64,000 nt of DNA from Natrialba hulunbeirensis JCM 10989 (GCF_000337575.1 NZ_AOIM01000006.1:1-64000), one strand, 5' to 3'. Positions 1 to 8,670 are shown, counted from the first letter of the stretch. A program made the numbers and translations. The notes: generated by a model not told the origin, from the letters alone.

Positions 1-48
1 AACGAGGCGTTGAGCCCGCGAGCACTAATCGGCCAAGCCACACATTCA
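1..48 (+). rRNA. 23S rRNA, 3' end (partial)
   Basis: The first bases (gttgagcccgcgagcactaatcggcc) look like the 3' tail of a haloarchaeal 23S rRNA, and a 5S gene follows about 130 bases later, the normal archaeal order. The exact mature end is uncertain. The spacer 49-177 shows no spacer tRNA. The rest of the operon lies outside the window. Confidence 0.75.
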
Positions 49-177
49 TACATATCGCATTGGATCCGTGACGCGAGAACGGGTCCGGACGTAAACTGGA
101 CTACACGTACGACACGGTCATCGAAGACCACTGATACTGGTGTCAGCGAGTCACGGTTCGATTCCGTGGATCAGCGT

Positions 178-299
178 TTAGGCGGCCATCGCGGCGGGGT
201 TCCTCCCGTACCCATCCCGAACACGGAAGATAAGCCCGCCTGCGTATTGGTGAGTACTGGAGTGGGAGACCCTCTGGGAGAGCCGATTCGCCGCCCTCA
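178..299 (+). rRNA. rrf: 5S ribosomal RNA
   Basis: About 122 bases beginning ttaggcggccat and ending cgccgccctca, so the terminal helix pairs GGCGGC with GCCGCC. It contains the highly conserved loop region cccatcccgaacacggaag and the archaeal block taagcccgcctgcg, then the helix around ggtgagtactggagtggga. It is the large-subunit 5S rRNA co-transcribed with the upstream 23S rRNA. The ends are set by the terminal helix and may be off by one or two bases. Confidence 0.93.
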
Positions 300-321
300 C
301 TCATACTACAATTCATACTCA

Positions 322-355
322 CGCCCCGCAGAGCACCTGCTCTGTGGGGCGTTTT
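322..355 (+). terminator. rRNA operon terminator hairpin
   Basis: A 13-bp stem (322-334 with 339-351, one G-U pair) closed by a 4-base loop and followed by TTTT at 352-355. It lies 22 bases after the 5S gene. No tRNA-Cys, which follows 5S in some haloarchaea, is present after it. Confidence 0.75.
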
Positions 356-534
356 GCATGTATACTGTGCCGAAACCAGAAAGACATAGCTCATGCCACA
401 CATCAATTTAGTCACATCGTTGCCACTCCCACGTAGTCGTATGTCCCCGTTTTATCGTTTACCTGATTGGTTGGTCTTCGTACCAAATTCTTTTGGAGCG
501 AACCTTATTCAACTGTCTCTGGTATGACCAGATC

Positions 535-915
535 ATGTCAGATTCCGGTGGATCATGGCTCGATACCGTTTATGGATTGATGTCTTCGTCCCGGCGACGG
601 TACATTTTGTACTACTTTTTAGACAACCAAGCAGCAACCGTTGACGATCTCGTCCGCCAGATCTCCGAGTGGGAATCGGATGTGGTATCCGATTCGATTC
701 GCGTGTCTCTCCATCATCATCATCTTCCGCGGCTTGCAGAACACGGTCTCGTAGAATATGGGAGCAGTGATGTCCACAGCACGTCCACGTTTGGAACTCT
801 TCGTGAAACTGTTGCTCAGGCGCGTGCGGTCGAAATGGATTCACAGGATGGTCAGCGTCCCCCCGTATTCAGGAGGGGATCCGAATCAGTCTCGGAACCG
901 GTTTCTGAGGACTAG
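535..915 (+). CDS. winged-helix regulator (DUF7344-like)
   Basis: A 126-residue protein starting MSDSGGSWLD. It carries one haloarchaeal winged-helix domain: an N-terminal helix with SSRRRYILYYF, a DDLVRQI helix, and the signature SLHHHHLPRLAEHGLVEY (histidine-rich recognition helix followed by the wing). Proteins with this fold are small cytoplasmic DNA-binding regulators with unknown targets. The frame stays open 14 codons further upstream, but the alignment to this family begins near 535. The tail is Ser/Glu-rich and probably disordered. A second member of the family is encoded at 6215-6673. No operon partner is evident; the next gene is on the other strand. Confidence 0.75.
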   Translation: MSDSGGSWLDTVYGLMSSSRRRYILYYFLDNQAATVDDLVRQISEWESDVVSDSIRVSLHHHHLPRLAEHGLVEYGSSDVHSTSTFGTLRETVAQARAVEMDSQDGQRPPVFRRGSESVSEPVSED

Positions 916-966
916 CGTCCAGCCGTTCACCAGGAACTGAGCAGGAGAATCGGGACAGTACCTGTC

Positions 967-2091
967 TCAGTCGTAGGTGTGGTGCTCAACTGCTTGTTCG
1001 AGTAATTCGTCTGGAATTCCTGGGACATCGTCGTTGCGGACCGGCCCGAGTTCGTCGATAAGGGACGGATCTCGTGGGAACTTACGCCGATCCCAGTGGA
1101 TCGAGATACCTGCCCGTGCACCTTCTCCGAGTGCGATTGGAACTTGATTGTGGCCTGGTGTGAGGTCGCCGACTGCGTAAACGTTTTCGACGGAGGTCCG
1201 ACCGTGATCGTCGACAATGACGGTCCCATCACCGTTGAGCGCACAGCCGAGTTCTGTCGCGAGGCCGTTGTTGTAGCTCGAGCCGTACAATGCAAATCCG
1301 CCGGTGTATTCGCGAACAGTCCCATCCTCAAAGGTCAGTGACTCGAGCCAGCCATCATCGCCGTTCTGGACGCTGGTGATTTCTTCGTGGACAATCTCAA
1401 TGGGGTGGTTCGAAAGCATCGATTCGGTTTCGTCACTCCAGGTTGGCTCTGTTCCCCGTGTGAGGAGATCAACATCTGACGTGAAATTGAGCATGATTGC
1501 AGCGACGTACGCAGCACTCTCGGACGTCCCCATGATATAGACCGGCTCGTCGACGAACATGTAGGCATCACAGTGCAAACAGTAGTGCAGGCCACGTCCA
1601 GTACGTGGGAGGGGAGGGTCTGGTCTCTCGTCGGTGAACCCGGTTGCGAGCACGACGTACTCGGCGACGTAGTCGGTGTCGGTTCCACAGAGGGTGATTT
1701 CTGGGACGTTGTCGGTAGTCGCTGGCTCATCGTGATTCTGTTTCTGTTCCTGTTCCTGTTCCTGTTCCTGTTCCTGTTCCTGTTCTTCTTCGGAGGAATC
1801 ACGAGTGCTCTGTTCTGCGCGCGAACAAGATGAAATGGTGTCCCGGAAGACCGTACACCCATAGGCTTCGAGCTGTTCTTTGCCAATCGAAAGGAGTTCA
1901 GCCCCACTCGTTTCCTCGGGGATACCGACGACGTTGTGGACGTCCTGCATCATGGCAGCGCGTCCACCTCCGCGGTCAACGAGCGCAGTCTTGTTGCCGA
2001 GCCGTGTACAGTACAGTGCCGCACTCAGGCCAGCAGGGCCGCCGCCAACGACAACGACGTCGAACCGTGCCGATGTATTCTCACTTGTCAT
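967..2091 (-). CDS. thioredoxin-reductase-like flavoprotein with an EQ-repeat insertion
   Basis: A 374-residue class-II pyridine nucleotide-disulfide oxidoreductase-type protein. The FAD-binding GGGPAG is at 16-21, the second FAD contact ATGF at 149-152, a redox CLHC motif followed by Asp at 171-174, and the C-terminal FAD motif near VENVYAVGDL. The order matches thioredoxin reductases (CxxC between the two halves). Two oddities stand out. The NADPH motif, normally GGGDSA, reads MGTSESA, so electron-donor use may differ. Residues 101-118 are a run of Glu-Gln repeats inserted in a loop of the first FAD half, encoded by a hexanucleotide array. The likely role is cytoplasmic disulfide or peroxide-related redox chemistry. 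The substrate is not determinable here. A ferredoxin-linked or orphan TrxR homologue is equally possible. Confidence 0.8.
   Translation of the reverse strand: MTSENTSARFDVVVVGGGPAGLSAALYCTRLGNKTALVDRGGGRAAMMQDVHNVVGIPEETSGAELLSIGKEQLEAYGCTVFRDTISSCSRAEQSTRDSSEEEQEQEQEQEQEQEQKQNHDEPATTDNVPEITLCGTDTDYVAEYVVLATGFTDERPDPPLPRTGRGLHYCLHCDAYMFVDEPVYIMGTSESAAYVAAIMLNFTSDVDLLTRGTEPTWSDETESMLSNHPIEIVHEEITSVQNGDDGWLESLTFEDGTVREYTGGFALYGSSYNNGLATELGCALNGDGTVIVDDHGRTSVENVYAVGDLTPGHNQVPIALGEGARAGISIHWDRRKFPRDPSLIDELGPVRNDDVPGIPDELLEQAVEHHTYD
1744..1785. repeat. (ctgttc)7 hexanucleotide microsatellite in coding DNA
   Basis: Seven perfect head-to-tail copies of ctgttc (plus strand), read on the minus strand as Glu-Gln codons within the thioredoxin-reductase-like gene. 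Degenerate copies extend it on both sides. A six-base unit can grow or shrink without breaking the frame. Confidence 0.95.
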
Positions 2092-2455
2092 ATCGCTGGT
2101 TCACCGAGGAGAGCCAAAAACCTCTCCGCGGGTCTGGGTCTGCTGAGCGATTTCTCTCGCGTGATTGTAGACAACCGCTTCGCTCACAGTGGTGATGGCG
2201 GTGTGACGTGTAAAATTGTCCCCCGGAACACTAACGTCCAGCCTCATCCCGTGGCGGCATGCCGCGTCGGCTGGCTAACCCTCGTGCCGGGTGGTTCACG
2301 TGTTGCGTGCCTGGGTTCGCCGTGCTGTCATCGCTCCCGAATGGGTACGCTCGGCCGGGGACTAAAGGCACGCAATTGACTTAGGAGCGTGGCGTGTTTA
2401 ACAGTTTCACTCCTGTTGGTAGGAACTTCGTCAGATGTCCCGATGGTATTTCAAT
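2092..2455. other. intergenic, nothing recognised
   Basis: This stretch lies between the thioredoxin-reductase-like gene and the catalase remnant. No coding frame with haloarchaeal codon bias, no tRNA and no clear hairpin was found. It may be further decayed DNA belonging to the catalase pseudogene. Confidence 0.5.
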
Positions 2456-2700
2456 TTATCCACGGACTGACTGACGGGGCTTGCTCGTCTTCAGGCGGGT
2501 TGTACGTGCTTGGACCCGGTTCGGGTGGAATTTCCGGACCATCTCCTGGTTTTCCTCCTGTGGACAATTCGCAGGAACGGGTATCGGTTCGTCGAGCGAG
2601 TCGGTGGCGGTGAGCCACTGATTCTGGTACATCGTATCGCGGGCGATCAGGTACGAGAGCATGTCCTCGATTGAATTGCGGAGGATGGAGACGTGCCACT
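2456..2700 (-). pseudogene. manganese catalase remnant (C-terminal fragment)
   Basis: The minus strand encodes EDMLSYLIARDTMYQNQWL (from about 2671 downward) followed by IPVPANCPQEENQE. This closely matches the last helix (DMLSYLIARDTMHQNQWL) and following loop (VPxxFPQEEENQE) of haloarchaeal dimanganese catalases, which convert hydrogen peroxide to water and oxygen. The family is about 280-300 residues. Here only about 80 residues remain. The four-helix-bundle core with the Mn ligands is absent, and after ENQE the frame departs from the family; the neighbouring frame resumes with a plausible Pro-rich tail, so a frameshift is likely. The recognisable part is joined upstream to a 9-bp repeat array. 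I judge it a dead fragment. Confidence 0.6.
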
Positions 2701-2714
2701 GAACGGTCGGTGAT

Positions 2715-2759
2715 GCTGGTGGTGCTGGTGGTGCTGGTGGTGCTGATAGTGCTGGTGGT
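2715..2759. repeat. five 9-bp repeats (gctggtggt)
   Basis: Five tandem copies of gctggtggt, the fourth being gctgatagt. The array sits just where the catalase similarity ends on its N-terminal side, so it may mark the deletion breakpoint. Confidence 0.85.
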
Positions 2760-2838
2760 TCTTGTGGTAGTGACTCGGGAGAATAATCCCGTCTGGCCCA
2801 CTGATGTTGGTGTCTGAGAAGAAGCCGCACCGGCGTGG

Positions 2839-4230
2839 TCAGTACATATAGTCGTCTTCGTTAAACTGGACGTACTTCCCGTTGCGGTAGGTGAACTTTC
2901 GCTTCTTGTATGCCGCGAGAATCTTCGTTGCGCCGATACCGGCGGAGTACGTCCGGTTAATCAGGGCGTTTCCGGAACTGTCGCCCTGCATGTCGGTGAC
3001 GACATCGAAGGCCCAGTCCCAGTCGTCGGGTTCGTACTCTTTGACGATGTCTGCGAACGAGACGTTACGCAGGATTTCGTCGCCGATGGCGCGCTTCCAG
3101 ACCTCGTTGTAATTTTCAAGCGAGTCGGTGGCGGCGAGCCGGCCGGCAATCTTGCCGGTACGAACGGCGACGTGGTAGCCGCCCTCGTGGAAGGCCGAGG
3201 TTGTCCCCATTGCACCGCCAGCCACGGCGATGTTCGCGCCGACGGGTGAGTCGATCGGCCGCGTCGAGGAGATGGGGTACGTCTCGGTCCCCTTCGATTT
3301 CCCGCGGTCCTTGACGATCGGGATGTCTTCCTCGATGTCGTACTCGTCACCGTACTCGAGTTCCAGCAGTCGCGTGATGTACTCGGAGCCGGAGGGAAGT
3401 TGGTCGTCCTCGGGGTCGAGCAGCGCGTAGGCATCGGGGTTGTCGATGTCCTCGAGGCGCATGCCGATGGGCATCGTCAGGCCGACGCGGGCGACGGTGC
3501 CGTCGTTGGGGAAGACCCAGGGGTAAGCAGTTTCGCCTGGCATATAGCCCCACCAGAACTTGAGGGTGTCTTCGAACTCCTCGAACAGTTCGGGGGGGAA
3601 CTCCCGGTACTCCTGATAGGCGATGTGGTTCGCTTCCGGTGGGGAGAGCTGGTCCGAGATGCTCCGTCCTGGCGGGGTGAACTGGTCGAGTGCCTCGAGT
3701 GTGATCCGGCGCTGTGGGCCGTCGGCGAGGATGACGTACTGGGCCTCGAGCTGGTCGCCGTTCGAGAGCGTCAGGGTGTGGGTTGGCCCTTTCGGACTCT
3801 CGGATCGGAGGTCGGTTTCCAGATTCGAGACGCCGGTGCCGACGCGCAGGTCCGCGCCGGCGTCGGTCGCGCGCTCGTAGAGCCAGTCGTCCATCCGTGC
3901 GCGGTGGAATGTGTAGCCGAACTTCGGATAGCTGGCGTCCATCCCCGTCGTGGTGAGTTCGACGGCGCTGTTCGGTCCGACGAACTCGGTACCCTCGAGT
4001 TCGCGGAGGACGACCTCGTCGGGGATCTCCTCGAACTCGAAGTCCATAATGTCGATCCAGTAGTCGAGCATGCCGGCGGCGTCCGTCGAGTCCGGCCCGA
4101 GTTCCTCCCGGTCCTCGCGGGGGACTCCCTGCTCGAAGAGGACCGTCTCGGCTCCGTGTGTAGCGGCCCGTTCGGCCGCGGTGGCACCCGCGGGTCCGCC
4201 ACCGACGACCGCGACCTCAACGCGTTCCAT
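2839..4230 (-). CDS. geranylgeranyl reductase family FAD-dependent oxidoreductase
   Basis: A 463-residue flavoprotein of the geranylgeranyl reductase/electron-transfer flavoprotein dehydrogenase superfamily. The N-terminal Rossmann motif VVGGGPAGATAAERAA is at about 7-22, and the second FAD motif lies around VGANIAVAGGAMGTTSAFHEGG. Members reduce double bonds of archaeal lipid chains or of menaquinone side chains, using FAD at the membrane surface. The start is the ATG at 4230 because the FAD-binding strand begins six residues later; the open frame continues upstream without similarity. The region around FWWGYMPGETAYPWVFPNDG is the typical substrate-domain strand set. Several paralogues usually occur per haloarchaeal genome, so the precise substrate is uncertain. 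It stands alone, divergent from the hydroxyacid dehydrogenase. Confidence 0.85.
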   Translation of the reverse strand: MERVEVAVVGGGPAGATAAERAATHGAETVLFEQGVPREDREELGPDSTDAAGMLDYWIDIMDFEFEEIPDEVVLRELEGTEFVGPNSAVELTTTGMDASYPKFGYTFHRARMDDWLYERATDAGADLRVGTGVSNLETDLRSESPKGPTHTLTLSNGDQLEAQYVILADGPQRRITLEALDQFTPPGRSISDQLSPPEANHIAYQEYREFPPELFEEFEDTLKFWWGYMPGETAYPWVFPNDGTVARVGLTMPIGMRLEDIDNPDAYALLDPEDDQLPSGSEYITRLLELEYGDEYDIEEDIPIVKDRGKSKGTETYPISSTRPIDSPVGANIAVAGGAMGTTSAFHEGGYHVAVRTGKIAGRLAATDSLENYNEVWKRAIGDEILRNVSFADIVKEYEPDDWDWAFDVVTDMQGDSSGNALINRTYSAGIGATKILAAYKKRKFTYRNGKYVQFNEDDYMY

Positions 4231-4392
4231 ACTCCGTGTGGAGTCAGTGGCCCGTATTAAAGTACCTGTATTTCCTCCCTGGAAGGGAGTCCACAGCGTA
4301 CCTGGCGGCCGCGATCGGTTGGGTCCTGCCCGATCCCTGCCTATCTCACCGTGAGACCAACGTTTTTGCCCGCACCGCGTGAGGCCACGTAC

Positions 4393-5424
4393 ATGCCATC
4401 GAATGACGCACACGACGAGTATGCCGAGTCTGCTACAGAACCGCCAGTGGCAGACCCAGACGTTCTCGTCCTCCGGAAGGGAACCCACGGAACGCCGGTC
4501 GAACAGTACGTCGACGCCATCCGTGATCGGCTCCCGGAGCACACGGTTGCTCTCGCGCGCACCCCTGCTGCGGAACGTGAAGCGATCAAATCCGCTAGCT
4601 TCGTCACCGGCATGACGCTCGACGAGGAGCTACTCGAGTCCGCCGAAAAGCTAGAGACGTTCGCCTGCGCGTACGCGGGGACGGGGCATCTGCCGCTCGA
4701 CGAACTCGAAGCCCGCGGTGTGACGGTGACGAACGCGTCAGGTGTCCACGGTCCGAACATCGGCGAGCACGTGCTGGGTGCGATCCTCCGGTTTACTCGC
4801 CGGTTCCACGTGGGAAATCGGCGACAGCGCCGGCGGGAGTGGCGCCACTACAAGGCGTACGAACTGCAGGGATCGACGGTGACGGTCGTCGGCCTCGGTG
4901 CCATCGGACAGGCGGTCTGTGAGCGACTGGAGCCGTTCGGTGTGAAGACGATCGGTGTCCGATACTCGCCGGAGAAGGGTGGGCCGACGGACGAGGTTAT
5001 CAGCTTCGAGGGAGAGGCGTTTCAGGACGCACTCGCCAGAACGGACTACCTCGTGCTGGCGTGTCCGCTCACGGAGACGACGCGCGGGCTGATCGACCGC
5101 GAGGCGTTGACGACGCTCGATCCCGAGGCCGTGCTGATCAATATCGCGCGCGGCCCCGTCGTCGACACGGACGCGCTCGTCAGTGCGCTGCGGGGCGGTC
5201 GCATCCGTGGCGCATCGCTCGACGTCACCGATCCTGAACCGCTTCCGGAGGACCACCCGCTCTGGACGTTCGACAACGTTCAGATCACGCCGCACAACGC
5301 GGGGCACACGCCGCAGTACTACGACCGGCTGGCCGATATCGTCGCGGAAAACGTCGAGCGGCTTTCGAACGAGAACGGTGAGGACAAGTCGGGACCCGAA
5401 CTCGTCAATCAGGTTCGTCCCTGA
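4393..5424 (+). CDS. D-2-hydroxyacid dehydrogenase, NAD-dependent
   Basis: A 343-residue protein of the D-isomer-specific 2-hydroxyacid dehydrogenase family, interconverting a 2-keto acid and a D-2-hydroxyacid with NAD(P)H in the cytoplasm. The nucleotide-binding GLGAIG is at 167-172. The catalytic set is visible: Arg253 in NIARGPVVD, Glu282 in DPEPLP and His301 in TPHNAG. The extra C-terminal ACT or intervening domain of true SerA is missing, so this is a generic reductase (glyoxylate/hydroxypyruvate or similar) rather than the serine-pathway enzyme. The start is the ATG at 4393; an earlier ATG at 4351 would only add unconserved residues. Its gene is divergent from the geranylgeranyl-reductase-like gene with about 160 bases between starts. 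Confidence 0.85.
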   Translation: MPSNDAHDEYAESATEPPVADPDVLVLRKGTHGTPVEQYVDAIRDRLPEHTVALARTPAAEREAIKSASFVTGMTLDEELLESAEKLETFACAYAGTGHLPLDELEARGVTVTNASGVHGPNIGEHVLGAILRFTRRFHVGNRRQRRREWRHYKAYELQGSTVTVVGLGAIGQAVCERLEPFGVKTIGVRYSPEKGGPTDEVISFEGEAFQDALARTDYLVLACPLTETTRGLIDREALTTLDPEAVLINIARGPVVDTDALVSALRGGRIRGASLDVTDPEPLPEDHPLWTFDNVQITPHNAGHTPQYYDRLADIVAENVERLSNENGEDKSGPELVNQVRP

Positions 5425-5647
5425 ACTGGCAGTCTGGTACTCGAGTCGTTGCCAGCAGTTCGGGATCTGTTCTTCGACTGCGGCGTTTGAGAGTCAGGCG
5501 AGAGATGCGTTCGTCTTCCCGTGAACTCAGTGGACGCGTACACTTTTTTAGCACTCTATCCCGAAGTCCCGGCATGGTATTCGAATCGGGTGTCGGAGAG
5601 ACGATGTGTGCGACGAGGAGTTTACAGTCGGTACCGGAGGGATTGCG

Positions 5648-6082
5648 ATGACGCTCACGTTCGACGGAACGGTAATCGTCCCAGCGGCCGATCCCAAGGA
5701 TGGCAAGCGTACGGCCGAAGCGCTCGCCCCACATCTCGATACGGACAGCCGGGTTGTCCTGGTGAACGTCATCGAGAAGGGAGGGGGCACGATCGACAAG
5801 GCACCGATGGAGCAGCGAAAGGAGTACGCCGACGAAATCTTCTCGGAGGCGCGCAAACCGCTCGTCGACGCCCCGGCAGCGATCGAATCCGAGACGCTGT
5901 TTGGAACCGACATTGTCGAAACGATCTTCGACGCAGCGGACGAGTACGATGCGGACGCTGTTGTCTTCACTGCTCGGGAAGGAAACCGGATCGCAGAACT
6001 GCTGACGGGCGACGTTGCCCGCCGGTTAGTCAAAGAGGGAACTGTTCCGGCGGTTGCCTTGCCACAGTCGACAGCGGAGTGA
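5648..6082 (+). CDS. universal stress protein family (UspA)
   Basis: A 144-residue single-domain UspA-fold protein. The first strand is TFDGTVIVPAADPKDG and the second covers VVLVNVIEKGGG, followed by the DADAVVFTAR strand. The usual ATP-binding signature GxxGxxxxxxxxxGS is not intact (REGNRIAELLTGDVARR), so nucleotide binding may be weak or absent. The start is the ATG at 5648, because the fold begins four residues later. Its function is inferred only as stress-related. The downstream spacer carries three CTAG sites. Confidence 0.78.
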   Translation: MTLTFDGTVIVPAADPKDGKRTAEALAPHLDTDSRVVLVNVIEKGGGTIDKAPMEQRKEYADEIFSEARKPLVDAPAAIESETLFGTDIVETIFDAADEYDADAVVFTAREGNRIAELLTGDVARRLVKEGTVPAVALPQSTAE

Positions 6083-6084
6083 CG

Positions 6085-6150
6085 CTAGATTGATCGTGGC
6101 CTGCTAGTGGCCCGCCGGTGGCTTGCTAGCGGCTTGTTAGCGGCCTGGAA
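6085..6150. repeat. imperfect repeats with three CTAG sites
   Basis: Directly after the usp stop codon, three variants of gctag plus a related gttag recur at about 20-base spacing (CTAG at 6085, 6104 and 6126). The surrounding motif is ggcctgctagtgg / ggcttgctagcgg / ggcttgttagcgg. CTAG is normally avoided in haloarchaea. Confidence 0.7.
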
Positions 6151-6214
6151 GCAAACTGACAACGGGCCGGCCCACAGAGAATTGATTTCAGTCAGTGTGG
6201 TATTTCCGGCCGTT

Positions 6215-6673
6215 TCAGTCGGCACTTACCTCGGGAACGAGGGGTCCGTCACCGTCGGTGTCGCTGTCACCGTTTCGCTCACTCGTCTCATCGCGTAGCT
6301 GCGCGGCGAGTTCGTCACCCGCCTCGCAAAGTGCTACGGTGTTCGTCTCCGGATCGAACTCGAGTACACCGGCGTCAGCTAGCTTCGGAACGTGCGTGTG
6401 ACGAAGTGAGATGTGGATCCGCTTGCGCGTTCCGAGCAGGGCGTCGCCGGTCGCAGCGAGAGCGCCGGTGCCCTGCTCGTCGGCGGCGAGAACGACGTGA
6501 TCGGCGACGTCCGACAGTGGGACTGGGTCCGTTTCCTCGAGTCCGTCGAGATACTGGAGTACGGCACGGCGGCGCCAGTCTGCGAGCAGCTCGAAGGCGG
6601 CGTCAGTGGCCGCAGCGTCGGCAGCGCCGGCAGGCGTCGAGAGCGATTCAGGATCGGAGATCACTGGAAGCAT
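6215..6673 (-). CDS. winged-helix regulator (DUF7344-like)
   Basis: A 152-residue protein starting MLPVISDP. The single winged helix runs from FELLADWRRRAVLQYL through the recognition segment RIHISLRHTHVPKLADAGVLEFD, the same family signature as the gene at 535-915 (SLHHHHLPRLAEHGLVEY). A flexible Ala-rich N-terminus and an acidic tail flank it. It is probably a cytoplasmic transcriptional regulator; the target is unknown. The start is the ATG at 6673 rather than the longer frame, because similarity starts well inside. It is convergent with the usp gene and lies about 100 bases downstream of asd on the same strand, but too far to call an operon. Confidence 0.75.
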   Translation of the reverse strand: MLPVISDPESLSTPAGAADAAATDAAFELLADWRRRAVLQYLDGLEETDPVPLSDVADHVVLAADEQGTGALAATGDALLGTRKRIHISLRHTHVPKLADAGVLEFDPETNTVALCEAGDELAAQLRDETSERNGDSDTDGDGPLVPEVSAD

Positions 6674-6775
6674 ACTCACTACTCTGGGTGCCACCCCCTT
6701 GTGTCGCGCGCCAAAATAACGAGGTAAACTACAACTACAAATAGAGTAAAAACCAGTCGATAGGGCTCGGGACCG

Positions 6776-7810
6776 CTACAGGTAGCCGTTCTCGAGTAAC
6801 AGTTCACCGTTCAGCACACTCGCGCCCGCAGCGCCGCGGATCGTGTTGTGTGCGAGGCAGTTGTACTGGAGGCCGAACGGCGTTTCCTGTAGACCGCCCG
6901 CGGCAATCGCCATGCCGTCGCCGACGGTGCGGTCCATCCGCGGCTGTGGGCGATCTGGTTCGTCGAAGACGTGAATGAGTGGTTCCGGCGAGGAGCGCAG
7001 GTCGAGCGACGGGAACGCACGCATTGCCTCGGCGGCGTCGGCCGGCGTGAGTTCGTCTTCGGTTTCCACCCAGACGTTCTCGAGGTGGCCGTCGATCGTC
7101 GGGATGCGGTTACACGACGCCGAGACCGCCATCTCGTTGTGCGAGAGTTCCGCGCCGTCGAACTCGCCGAGCAGTTTGCGCGACTCCGTCTCGAGTTTGT
7201 CTTCCTCGCTGCCGATGTAGGGGATGGCGTTGTCGATGATCTCCATCGAGGAGACACCGTCGTAGCCCGCGCCGGAGACGGCCTGCAGGGTCGAGACGTG
7301 GACCTTCTCGAGGCCGTACTCCGCGATCGCGGCGAGCGTCGGGACGAACGTAATCGTCGAGCAGTTCGGGTTCTTGACCAGCGCGCCGTCCCAGCCGCGT
7401 TCGTCGCGCTGGACCTCGAGCAGGTCGAGGTGGTCGGCGTTGATCTCCGGGATGACAAGCGGCACGTCCTCGGCCATCCGGCTGTTCGAGGAGTTCGAGG
7501 AGACGACGTAGCCCGCCTCACAGAACGCCGGTTCGACCTCCGCCCCGATACTCGAGGGGAGCGAGGAAAAGAGGAGGTCGATATCGTCGGGAACTTCCCC
7601 AGGCTCGGTCGCGGTGACGGTCATCTCCCCGATATCGTTGGGGATGGGGCTGTCGACGCGCCACTTTGCAGCCTGTCGGTATGTTTTTCCGGCACTCGAG
7701 TCGCTTGCAGTCAGGGCGGCGATATCGAAGTCAGGATGCGGCTCAAGAAGCTGAATCAGTCGTTGTCCAACGGCGCCAGTTGCGCCGAGTACGCCTACTC
7801 GTACTGCCAT
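6776..7810 (-). CDS. asd: aspartate-semialdehyde dehydrogenase
   Basis: A 344-residue enzyme. It reduces aspartyl-4-phosphate to aspartate-4-semialdehyde with NADPH, at the branch to lysine, threonine, methionine and isoleucine. The NADP-binding GATGAVG is at 9-15, the catalytic Cys150 lies in KNPNCSTI, and the substrate-binding Arg235 and acid/base His242 lie in SCNRIPTIDGH. Length and motif spacing match the archaeal/fungal-type ASADH. The start is well supported because the Rossmann strand begins at residue 3. The gene is isolated: a regulator lies downstream, and upstream is a 250-base gap to a divergent gene. Nothing looks unusual. Confidence 0.95.
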   Translation of the reverse strand: MAVRVGVLGATGAVGQRLIQLLEPHPDFDIAALTASDSSAGKTYRQAAKWRVDSPIPNDIGEMTVTATEPGEVPDDIDLLFSSLPSSIGAEVEPAFCEAGYVVSSNSSNSRMAEDVPLVIPEINADHLDLLEVQRDERGWDGALVKNPNCSTITFVPTLAAIAEYGLEKVHVSTLQAVSGAGYDGVSSMEIIDNAIPYIGSEEDKLETESRKLLGEFDGAELSHNEMAVSASCNRIPTIDGHLENVWVETEDELTPADAAEAMRAFPSLDLRSSPEPLIHVFDEPDRPQPRMDRTVGDGMAIAAGGLQETPFGLQYNCLAHNTIRGAAGASVLNGELLLENGYL

Positions 7811-8062
7811 TTTGTGTCACTGAGTGTCGTGGCCGCAAAACCGTTTGGATTTTCATCGCACAGCCGATAACGGCAGTATTTGTTGACATCTGTTCAATTC
7901 TCACGTGCTGACTGGTAGCATGGATTGTGTGTCTGCAGCCACGAACTGTGGGGTCGTCGCGCGCCCATAGAAGAAATTAAGAAAACGGGGCTGCATTGAA
8001 CGACCGATGAACCTTCGACAGACCCGATCCGTTGGGCGTGTCGCACAATCGGAGTGGTCACG

Positions 8063-8338
8063 ATGACCGAGGCGACGAACACACCGCGTGAGCCAGGGCT
8101 GCAGAAGACACCGTTCAGTATCGGCGCGACGGTCGTTGCGGCCATCGCTGCGCTGATCGGCCTTGTGTTGCTCTGGACAGGCTATCAGGCGGCCAGTGCA
8201 GAGGAACCGGCCGAACTCATGATCATCGGTACCGAACTCGACCTCGTGACGGCCACCGCCGGGGGCATGTTCGTGCTGTTCATCGCGCTCGTCGCGTTCG
8301 TCGCCGCGTTCTACATGGAACCCGGCTTCGATCAGTAA
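8063..8338 (+). CDS. small two-helix membrane protein, haloarchaeal
   Basis: A 91-residue protein beginning MTEATNTPREPG. There are two hydrophobic helices, about 22-42 (IGATVVAAIAALIGLVLLW) and about 62-83 (TATAGGMFVLFIALVAFVAAF), separated by an acidic loop. A GGAG at 8051-8054 lies 8 bases before the ATG at 8063 and supports that start over an in-frame GTG at 8054. No catalytic motif was seen and the function is unknown. It is convergent with rps17e. Confidence 0.65.
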   Translation: MTEATNTPREPGLQKTPFSIGATVVAAIAALIGLVLLWTGYQAASAEEPAELMIIGTELDLVTATAGGMFVLFIALVAFVAAFYMEPGFDQ

Positions 8339-8478
8339 CGTCGCACGGTCCGACACGATCGCACGGCAGCGATTCTGTTCTTCGCAGTCCCTAGCAGTAC
8401 AACTGACAGCGACACCAGTTTTCCTCAGTTGAGCACTACCGCTCACCGAACTCGAATCGAACGCAAGAATGCGACGGA

Positions 8479-8670
8479 TTACGCAGGAACCTGCGCGCCC
8501 TTCTTCCGCGTCACGTAGCCCGCAATGCGGTTGCGAACGCCCTTGGACTCGACGTTCGTGAGTTTGTCGACGCTGTCTTTGTTCTGTTCGAAGTCGGTCG
8601 TGAACGCGTCCGGGTACCGCTCCAGGAGGAGGTTCCCGGTCTTCTTGACGTAGGCCGGTTTGATTGCCAT
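8479..8670 (-). CDS. rps17e: 30S ribosomal protein S17e
   Basis: A 63-residue archaeal/eukaryotic-type small-subunit protein beginning [20 protein letters not shown], which is the family's hallmark N-terminus, with [21 protein letters not shown] sequence ([18 protein letters not shown]) near the C-terminus. The length matches archaeal S17e. An AT-rich stretch (ttctagagactcttataacg) upstream of the ATG probably holds the promoter. It lies upstream of nothing obvious; the downstream gene on the same strand is about 170 bases away in the opposite sense of transcription order. Confidence 0.95.
   Translation of the reverse strand: MAIKPAYVKKTGNLLLERYPDAFTTDFEQNKDSVDKLTNVESKGVRNRIAGYVTRKKGAQVPA

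Noticed and set aside
143-415. open frames across the 5S gene
   Set aside because: They lie over the 5S rRNA and terminator and have no coding features.
5521-6093. 190-residue Arg-rich open frame overlapping the usp gene
   Set aside because: It is a shifted frame. The real gene 5648-6082 carries the UspA fold.
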